DNA of 38,190 nucleotides, taken from contig JADLFQ010000093.1 in NCBI GenBank assembly GCA_020845515.1, forward strand, positions 1 through 38,190, written 5' to 3'. The notes below the pieces were generated by a model. The model saw only the letters and a program-made list of their open reading frames with translations, had not been told where the DNA came from and did no database searches. Position numbers and translations under genes: made by a program. This document shows positions 32,763 through 38,190 of this stretch, piece by piece. Positions within the stretch are counted from its first letter, which is position 1, and the number at the start of each line of letters is the position of its first letter. The stretch is from Anaerolineaceae bacterium (GTDB lineage Bacteria; Chloroflexota; Anaerolineae; Anaerolineales; Anaerolineaceae).

Positions 32763-33443
32763 CTAAAACACCAGCATAAAAATAAATTCCGTAATGAAAT
32801 CCAGGCGGTCAATCAAGGCCGCCAGCGCGGCGGCAAACACGCCGGCAAAAATGGCGCCAAGGGTAACCGCGATAAACACCTTGCCGATCGAGGCGATCGC
32901 TTCCAGTAAAGGCGGGCGGGCTGCCTGCGGGTTATTCTTGCTTCTCACGCTGAACTGAAAATACAACAGCGCGCTGATCGTCCCGAACAGAAATATCACA
33001 GCTTCAACCAGCGCTCCCACCGGGCTGCGCCCGGCCAGCGCCGCGCGGTGCAAGTCAAACCCTGCTGCTGAGGCGCGCAGTTGTCCGCTGAGCGTTCCAA
33101 TGACCGCCCCACCGATCAAGACGGCTGCACCCACCCCTACCAAATAGCCCATTGAGAGATTGCCCAGGCGCGAAAAGCGCGGAAACAGCTTCGTCAACAT
33201 CAAAAGACCAAGCACAAGAGGCACAATCGCCCGCAGAATGGCCAGCGCACCCCCCTCTCCAAACGGATAAATCAGGCGCGGCAGGATCACTTGGTAAATC
33301 AGCAGCACAGCGGCATATCCGGCCGCAACCCCTACAAACAGCGATGCCACAAGCCGGAAGAGGAAATGATCGCCCAAAAGGTAACTGAACACCAGCAGTG
33401 TTAGCAAAAACCCGATCAGTGTCCAGAGAAAATCCTGCTGCAT
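32763..33443 (-). CDS. Uncharacterised six-helix membrane protein
   Basis: A 226-residue integral membrane protein with about six predicted helices, the first at ~7-25 and the last at ~195-225. A short hydrophilic loop carries 'SVRSKNNPQAARPP'. I recognise no family or catalytic motif; small polar residues in helices ('GYLVGVGAAVLIGGAVIGTLSG') suggest tight helix packing. It lies 13 bases after the zinc-ribbon gene and 6 bases before the ATPase gene, so it is a core member of the operon. It may form the membrane platform for the neighbouring proteins. Function unknown. Confidence 0.65.
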   Translation of the reverse strand: MQQDFLWTLIGFLLTLLVFSYLLGDHFLFRLVASLFVGVAAGYAAVLLIYQVILPRLIYPFGEGGALAILRAIVPLVLGLLMLTKLFPRFSRLGNLSMGYLVGVGAAVLIGGAVIGTLSGQLRASAAGFDLHRAALAGRSPVGALVEAVIFLFGTISALLYFQFSVRSKNNPQAARPPLLEAIASIGKVFIAVTLGAIFAGVFAAALAALIDRLDFITEFIFMLVF

Positions 33444-33456
33444 CCCTTTGCCTGCC

Positions 33457-36114
33457 TTATGAAAGCTTCTTGCGCTGTGACAACAGCCGGACGATCGCCC
33501 TCAAAATTGCTCCGGAAAGCAGAAAAGCGACCATGACATACATCCCATAGCGATACGCGTTCCAGTAAGCCGCCGCATTTCCGGGCATTTTCGCCAGTCT
33601 TTCATACGCCATTCCAGCCATCAAGCCACTTAACAGTCCATCCACCTGGCCTGTGCTGGCATACGGCTGAAGCATTGGCCCTGCTTGTGCGCTAGTCACC
33701 ATCAGCAAGGGTGTATTATCAAGCTGTGTGCCGGTCTGCTCAATCCAGGCACGTCCGGTATCCACACTGTCAGTAAAAACAATCACGGCGGCAAAGTCGT
33801 TCAAATGCTGAATGCCCTGCAGTGCCATGCTTTCCCAGGGTGAGTCCGCCTCTCCGGGGAGCGCGAACCCGCTCCTGGCAGCCTGCTGCGGTTTCAAAAC
33901 CAGCTCTTGCAATGAGGACAAGCCGCCCGGCAAATAACCCAGGTTAACCTTGTCCTCCGGCATCGGCGCGGCAGCCAGTCCGCCGGCAGCCAGCAGTTCT
34001 GAGGAGGCGCGCCGGTACAGATCTTCCGCCAGAACAGGCCCCGCCATAACTGTGGACACAAAAACCAGTCTCAGCCGCTTTTGTATCAACCGCTGTATCA
34101 CACCCTTGGCAGCAAAACGCATCTCGCCCGAAAAACCCGCATCATAATCCACCGCCGCCAAAACCGTTTGTCCCGGGTGGAGGGCTTCGATCTGGTTACT
34201 GAATGTAAGCAGTTCAGTGGTACTCCCCAGTCCTGGAGTTGCATTCGTTGGCGCTCCCAACAAGAGAGGGTATAAAATCGCGAAGATCAAGATCGCCGCC
34301 AGCCCCAGCCGGATGAGCATACGCGGCGCTTCCAGATTTTCCTTTTGCACAGTTTGCGGCGTGCTGGCTGTTCGCAGCAACCCTTCCAGAATCACAGCAT
34401 GGGCGCGCTGCCGCTCTGTGGCTTTGAGCCGCGCCGAATATACCGGCGGTTTGCGATATTGGTTCTCCAGGTCTTCAGAAGGCAGCACACCGGGAAGTCC
34501 CGCCAGCGGGCCGGAGATTTCAATTTGTTCTTCGTCAACCAACTGGCTCTGGCTATCCACCAGGGATTCAACAGGGCGCATGGCCTCCAACCAACCGGGC
34601 AGCGTTGCAGGCGCTAAATCATCCGTTTTATCTTCTTCCACAGATTTTTCAGGTTGGGATGATGGCACAGCCGATTCGGGAAGGTCCTGCTGGATGAAGG
34701 GCAGCGCATTCTCCGGCAAGGGTGGGCTGATCTCTCCTATTTGAAAAGGAGCGAAAGGCATCTCTGCCGGCTGGGTTTCATCCGGCAGCAACACATCCAA
34801 AGAAAGATCCATCTCGCCGATAGGTTCGCGGGCGTCTTTTTCCGGGCTTGGGAGTTCGGCTGCCGGAGGTATCTGTACCTGAGATTCCTCTGCTTCAGGC
34901 ACAGGCGCCTCCGCCGGGAGCTGAGCAAACCAGTCGGGAGAGGACTCTTCCACCGGCTCCGTCTGCGCCGCACTGCCCTCAACCTCATCTCCAGCCGCGG
35001 ACAAATCTCCAAGTTTCATCGTCCACCCCGGTGTTTTCGGTGGATCTTCACCAGGGGATGGCGCTTCAGATTCCGCGCCAATTCCGGTTATCAGCCAATT
35101 CGGCAATTCATCCGCGGTGCCGTCCACTTCTTCGCGAGGCTTTTCGCTTTCAAAAGCACGCACCCAATCGGGGGGGTCACCCATCGGCGTGGGCTCTACA
35201 GGTGCATCCCCGGCTTCCGCTTGCGCAAATACAGCCAACCAATCTGGCGGCTCCTCTTTTTTTAGATGTTCCACCGGCGCACTGCGATCATCTTCTCCGG
35301 CCGCGGCCGTCACCCAAGGGGGGATCTCCCCTTCAGGCAGCCCGCTTTCGCTGTCCAGCGTATGCAGTGCATCTCCGTCAAATTCCAGGTTCCCCAAAAA
35401 TGCAGGGGCGCCAGACTGCGGGGTATCAGCGGGTGGTTGAAAACCTGCCTGTGCCTCCAGCGAGCGCAGCCAATCGGAAAATTCATTTTCCTCATGCTGC
35501 ACAGGGAATGATGCGTCTTGTACATCTTCCTGGGGTGGTATCTCTATGGGCTCTTCTTCTGCGTCCTCCTGCCAGCTGCCCTCATCCGGAGCTTGAAAAG
35601 CTTTCAACGCCTCCATCCAGTCATCATCGCTGGCCTCTTGCGATTCCGGTGGGGTGTTTTTTGCGCTTGTATCCGGTTCCGGTGCGGGCTCCGGCGGAGT
35701 GATCCCCTTACTGCTGCGCAGTCGCGCCAGCCAGTTATCCTGACTCTCATCTCCCTGATCCTCACTCATAAGTTCATCAGGACCGCGCAAGTCTGAAAGC
35801 CAGGCAGGTGTCTCTTCCGCATCCGTATGCTGAAAGACATCTTCTTCCAGCTCGTTCATGCTTCGTTCTTCTTGTTCACGCTGTCTTATGCGCGTCAGCC
35901 AGTCAGGAACAGAGTCTTCCCCCTCTTGTCCGGCGGCATTCTCAGGCAATTGTCCGCCCGCGTGTTCTTCGTTCAGCCAATCAGGGAGGGGCGGTTCTGA
36001 AGATGGGGAAGAAAAGGAACCACCCAAGGGTTTGATTTGCGCCCCACAGTGCTGGCAGGCCTCCGCCGTCACCGGATTGGGTTTCCCACACATCGGGCAC
36101 CTGATCTCATCCAT
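33457..36114 (-). CDS. Zinc-ribbon protein with Trp-Leu motif array and membrane-anchored C-terminal domain
   Basis: An 885-residue protein. Residues 1-25 form a zinc ribbon (CPMC...CQHC; C6, C9, C20, C23). Residues ~40-510 are acidic and Pro/Glu-rich, probably disordered, and carry about 13 short motifs of the form [PD]xW[LVMF], often followed by xx[LIF]: at 44, 70, 103, 126, 164, 213, 265, 290, 315, 338, 362, 393 and 506. A helix at ~600-620 crosses the membrane. The domain at ~635-840 has 'GQTVLAAVDYDAGFSGEM', 'NLGYLPGG', 'DFAAVIVFTDSVDTGRAWIEQ' and GQVDGLLSGLMAGMAYERL; a last helix lies at ~855-875. So the motif array is probably cytoplasmic and the globular domain outside. It is flanked by membrane-protein genes 6 and 13 bases away. 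The family is unnamed to me; the array suggests a multivalent scaffold. Confidence 0.7.
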   Translation of the reverse strand: MDEIRCPMCGKPNPVTAEACQHCGAQIKPLGGSFSSPSSEPPLPDWLNEEHAGGQLPENAAGQEGEDSVPDWLTRIRQREQEERSMNELEEDVFQHTDAEETPAWLSDLRGPDELMSEDQGDESQDNWLARLRSSKGITPPEPAPEPDTSAKNTPPESQEASDDDWMEALKAFQAPDEGSWQEDAEEEPIEIPPQEDVQDASFPVQHEENEFSDWLRSLEAQAGFQPPADTPQSGAPAFLGNLEFDGDALHTLDSESGLPEGEIPPWVTAAAGEDDRSAPVEHLKKEEPPDWLAVFAQAEAGDAPVEPTPMGDPPDWVRAFESEKPREEVDGTADELPNWLITGIGAESEAPSPGEDPPKTPGWTMKLGDLSAAGDEVEGSAAQTEPVEESSPDWFAQLPAEAPVPEAEESQVQIPPAAELPSPEKDAREPIGEMDLSLDVLLPDETQPAEMPFAPFQIGEISPPLPENALPFIQQDLPESAVPSSQPEKSVEEDKTDDLAPATLPGWLEAMRPVESLVDSQSQLVDEEQIEISGPLAGLPGVLPSEDLENQYRKPPVYSARLKATERQRAHAVILEGLLRTASTPQTVQKENLEAPRMLIRLGLAAILIFAILYPLLLGAPTNATPGLGSTTELLTFSNQIEALHPGQTVLAAVDYDAGFSGEMRFAAKGVIQRLIQKRLRLVFVSTVMAGPVLAEDLYRRASSELLAAGGLAAAPMPEDKVNLGYLPGGLSSLQELVLKPQQAARSGFALPGEADSPWESMALQGIQHLNDFAAVIVFTDSVDTGRAWIEQTGTQLDNTPLLMVTSAQAGPMLQPYASTGQVDGLLSGLMAGMAYERLAKMPGNAAAYWNAYRYGMYVMVAFLLSGAILRAIVRLLSQRKKLS

Positions 36115-36120
36115 GCGAAC

Positions 36121-36744
36121 CTACCCGTTGTAAGGACGATCCGCACCCAGAAAGATGCGTAAACCGGTCATCAAGCTGCCGGCTGCAATGCCCAATAAAA
36201 TACCGCGTGCTCCGGCTACCGGCAGCCGGTGGAGAAAGTCCGCAACCCCACCCACCAGCGGAATCTGCCGGACGACGGGTAAAAACCCGCTCAGAAATAA
36301 AAGAAAAAACAATGCACTGACCACAAAAACCGTCCCCATCGTTCCTTTGCGCCGCTGCAGAAGGCGTAAACTGGCATATGCCAGTGTGATTGCCAGCACA
36401 GCCATCAGGCTGGTTTCAACAGGAACCTGGATGGCGATGATCACATGCTGAAAACCCGGGTCGGCTGGGGACAACCACAACCCCACCCCAAAGGTGATGA
36501 GAAATGCAGCCAGGAGCAACAAGCTGTACAGGCTGCGATTTTCTTTATCGTTCGCCTTGTGCCAGTGGACGACCACCAGGTTGAGAATACCAACCAATGC
36601 CGCCACCCCTGCCAGGCTGACACCCCAGTCAATCAGCAAGGCGCGCAGGTTTTGCACCAACAGCGATGGGAAGAAATACCCAAGCAAGACAACAAATCCT
36701 ACAGCAATCGTTACTGCCGGGACGAGCGGTGAACGTATTCTCAT
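36121..36744 (-). CDS. Uncharacterised polytopic membrane protein
   Basis: A 207-residue protein with about five to six hydrophobic segments and a short hydrophilic loop (HWHKANDKENRS). The C-terminal helix (~177-200) is Gly/Ala-rich (GARGILLGIAAGSLMTGLRI). No known family is recognised. Its ATG shares ATGA with the stop of the DUF6754-like gene, and the 885-aa gene starts six bases after its own stop, so the three are translationally linked. Likely part of the same membrane complex, by inference from this context. Confidence 0.65.
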   Translation of the reverse strand: MRIRSPLVPAVTIAVGFVVLLGYFFPSLLVQNLRALLIDWGVSLAGVAALVGILNLVVVHWHKANDKENRSLYSLLLLAAFLITFGVGLWLSPADPGFQHVIIAIQVPVETSLMAVLAITLAYASLRLLQRRKGTMGTVFVVSALFFLLFLSGFLPVVRQIPLVGGVADFLHRLPVAGARGILLGIAAGSLMTGLRIFLGADRPYNG

Positions 36745-37508
36745 AAAAGCGGTGCTCCGAAGACGGATTCCACCAGCTTCAGCGCCGCGCCGGCAATCAG
36801 CAGGAGGATGAGCACCCAGCGCAGCACATCTTGCGCCTTTAAACTGGCTTGATGAACCGGGCTGGCTTGCAAATAGGCTGGAATGGCGAAGAGTTCCTCC
36901 CCGATCAGCGGCTCTTGCGCAGTGGCATACAAGGCCGCCTGTGCGGGTAGCGATTCACTTCCTGCCAGTACAAACGCGCCCTGGCGTTCAGCCGCCTCAC
37001 ATATCAAAGCAATCTCAGGGCCATAATAGCCCACGAGCAAGTTGGCTGATATTTGTTCACCACTCAGGATCGGAATTACCCCAGCCGTGTAAGAAAAAGG
37101 TGTGACGCCAGCCAGCCTGCCCCGATCAGGGTCATACTGTGCAGTGGCATGATTTGTCCGGTAAGCAGCTTGTAACGTATCCTGGCTCAAAATCGCCAGC
37201 GTTCCGTCACCGCTGGTGGCAACCGGCGGGCGGTCGCCCACCAGGCTGATCCGGGCAGCCTGTTCCAGTGCGCTCAACCCCACCAGCGCCGAGGCGTTGT
37301 TGGGTCCGAGGATACTGCTGTTTCCCAGCGAAACATGCAGGCGCTTGCCTTCCTCCACCGAAAGGCCAATGGCACGCCGTAAATTTTGTAAGGCTCGGAT
37401 CGCGCGAAGACCCCCGGCGCGAGCATGCTTGGGCAGGGAGAAATACAGCGTCGCCAGAGCACCCGTAAGAATGAGTACAAGGCTGATGATTAAATCGAGG
37501 CTAATCAC
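36741..37508 (-). CDS. DUF6754-like membrane protein
   Basis: A 255-residue protein with one helix at each end (~4-22 and ~232-250) and a soluble domain between them. The domain begins 'SVEEGKRLHVSLGN' and ends with 'GAFVLAGSESLPAQ', 'EPLIGEELFAIPAYL' and 'SLKAQDVLRW'. From memory this pattern (GR/Kxxh-SLG, IGEEL-AYL, QD) belongs to DUF6754 proteins, a family of unknown function; I could not run a search. The GTG start at 37508 overlaps the stop of the 83-aa gene (GTGA) and has AAGG upstream. The frame extends 27 codons further without a ribosome site, into the upstream gene. It ends by overlapping the next gene (ATGA). Confidence 0.65.
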   Translation of the reverse strand: MISLDLIISLVLILTGALATLYFSLPKHARAGGLRAIRALQNLRRAIGLSVEEGKRLHVSLGNSSILGPNNASALVGLSALEQAARISLVGDRPPVATSGDGTLAILSQDTLQAAYRTNHATAQYDPDRGRLAGVTPFSYTAGVIPILSGEQISANLLVGYYGPEIALICEAAERQGAFVLAGSESLPAQAALYATAQEPLIGEELFAIPAYLQASPVHQASLKAQDVLRWVLILLLIAGAALKLVESVFGAPLL

Positions 37509-37756
37509 TGCCTTTCCTTCCCGCGCAGCAAAGCCACAAAGGATCGGCTTGCTGCCCGGTCTTCCAACATCTTTGCTGCCGCCTGCCACTCGCCAGGCTG
37601 CATCATCCCCCCCAACAAAGGTTCACCGGCATACAACACTTGCGCCGCGATAAAATTGAGGGGGCCCGCTGCTTCCAATAGCAGCGCGGCAGAATCCTCC
37701 AAATTCCAGCGATGCAAGAATTGAGCCCAACGAATCCAAAGAGACTGGTCTGACAT
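37505..37756 (-). CDS. Small uncharacterised protein, first gene of the operon
   Basis: An 83-residue, probably helical, soluble protein with no signal peptide and no family I recognise. It has Trp-rich N-terminal helices (SLWIRWAQFLHRWNLED). The spacing resembles a TPR-like or helical hairpin protein. It starts at an ATG with no ribosome site, right after a promoter, which suggests a leaderless or nearly leaderless message. Its stop overlaps the DUF6754-like start, so it is likely a real gene and not a chance frame. Confidence 0.6.
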   Translation of the reverse strand: MSDQSLWIRWAQFLHRWNLEDSAALLLEAAGPLNFIAAQVLYAGEPLLGGMMQPGEWQAAAKMLEDRAASRSFVALLRGKERQ

Positions 37757-37762
37757 GAAATG

Positions 37763-37771
37763 AGTATAGCA
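37763..37771 (-). promoter_or_regulatory. Promoter of the eight-gene membrane operon
   Basis: TGCTATACT ends six bases before the ATG at 37756, so transcription should begin at or next to the start codon. An alternative pair, TTGAAA with TATGCT 17 bases later, would start about four bases earlier. Either reading gives an almost leaderless message. Confidence 0.5.
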
Positions 37772-37876
37772 TAGAAAAAAATGAGTGGTTTTTCAATCGC
37801 TTTACATTTTCATAGGGCAAGAATTGGTTTCCAGGGAGCTTCCGCAGAGAGTCGAAGAGGGCGGCTGCCTGCGAAT

Positions 37877-37901
37877 TTTCCTTGAAAGGAAATGATACAA
37901 T
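37877..37901 (+). promoter_or_regulatory. Candidate promoter and operator of the last plus-strand gene
   Basis: A -10-like TACAAT (37896-37901) lies 47 bases before the ATG at 37949. Directly upstream, TTTCCTT-GA-AAGGAAA (37877-37892) is a perfect 7-bp inverted repeat where a regulator would block polymerase. No clear -35 is seen. Confidence 0.4.
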
Positions 37902-37948
37902 AAAACAACCGGACATAAAGCACAACCAGTAGCGAGAGGAGTTTTCGG

Positions 37949-38190
37949 ATGAATGAATTTTTTCAGGATTTACTGCATATCCCCCCTTGCAACACCCAGC
38001 ATAAAGCAGAAGTCGCCCGGCTGATCGAAGAACTGGTTCGTATCGGAAAAACTGATGATTACCTCTCAGAACGCCCTACAGCCCCGTTTAACCTGCAATG
38101 CCGCCACACTCGCGCCCGTCAGATCGGCCAGCGCCTGCACGATATGGGCAACCTGGCGCTGATGACTTACGCCTACCGTCAAACTCGCCG
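37949..38190 (+). CDS. Hypothetical protein, 5' part only
   Basis: An open frame of 80 codons runs from an ATG preceded by GAGAGGAG (seven-base spacing) to the window end. The visible part is helical and hydrophilic ('HKAEVARLIEELVRIGKTDDYLSE', 'QIGQRLHDMGNLALMTYAYRQ'), without a signal peptide. I recognise no family. It is divergent from the membrane operon, so the two may share regulation. Confidence 0.65.
   Translation, partial: MNEFFQDLLHIPPCNTQHKAEVARLIEELVRIGKTDDYLSERPTAPFNLQCRHTRARQIGQRLHDMGNLALMTYAYRQTR

Noticed and set aside
34848-35702. 284-codon plus-strand frame opposite the zinc-ribbon gene
   Set aside because: It is His/Pro/Arg-rich antisense of the Glu/Pro-rich repeat region, an expected artefact.

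Overview
The window looks like chromosome from an anaerobic-type Chloroflexota, most likely class Anaerolineae. This is inferred from the fused GlyQS glycyl-tRNA synthetase, lipoprotein solute-binding proteins with Pro/Thr-rich linkers, an LPQTG-tailed membrane protein, and a block of uncharacterised envelope genes built around a GlmL/MutL-like ATPase and a DUF6754-like protein. No 16S gene is present, so the placement is tentative. Nearly all genes lie on the minus strand. No IS element, prophage or CRISPR array was seen.

Region 1 (1-5.8 kb) holds a multi-membrane GT-C type glycosyltransferase cut by the window start, a divergent seven-bladed propeller/SH3b lipoprotein, and an NSS-family Na+ symporter. 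Region 2 (5.9-14.7 kb) is housekeeping. It has glyQS, a divergent pair (diacylglycerol-kinase-like and PlsC-like), then recO, cdd, a CNNM/CorC-type protein and glmU as a tight minus-strand run. The cdd-recO-glyQS order resembles the cdd-era-recO-glyQ-glyS order of Firmicutes, with the lipid-gene pair inserted and era absent. A tRNA-Gln(TTG) follows at 14.8 kb.

Region 3 (15-19 kb) has a response regulator with a Roadblock-like output domain, an orphan peptide-type solute-binding lipoprotein and a membrane HEISH-motif protein. Region 4 (19-25.6 kb) is a complete oligopeptide ABC operon, in the order D-F-binding protein-B-C, behind a near-consensus promoter (TTGACA-17-TATACT). Region 5 (25.7-28.9 kb) has a metallo-beta-lactamase-fold protein with degenerate metal sites, a GAF-PAS histidine kinase and an AAC(3)-family acetyltransferase.

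Region 6 (29.2-37.8 kb) is the most interesting. Eight minus-strand genes with overlaps or short gaps form one apparent operon, starting from a nearly leaderless promoter. In order they encode an 83-aa protein, a DUF6754-like membrane protein, a four- to five-helix membrane protein, an 885-aa zinc-ribbon protein with about 13 Trp-Leu motifs and a membrane-anchored sensor-like C-terminus, a six-helix membrane protein, a 574-aa ASKHA ATPase of the GlmL/MutL type, a 351-aa hybrid-barrel/KOW-like protein and an LPQTG-tailed bitopic protein. No function is known to me for this set. I propose that it encodes one membrane-associated machine. A plus-strand gene of unknown function starts just upstream and runs off the window.
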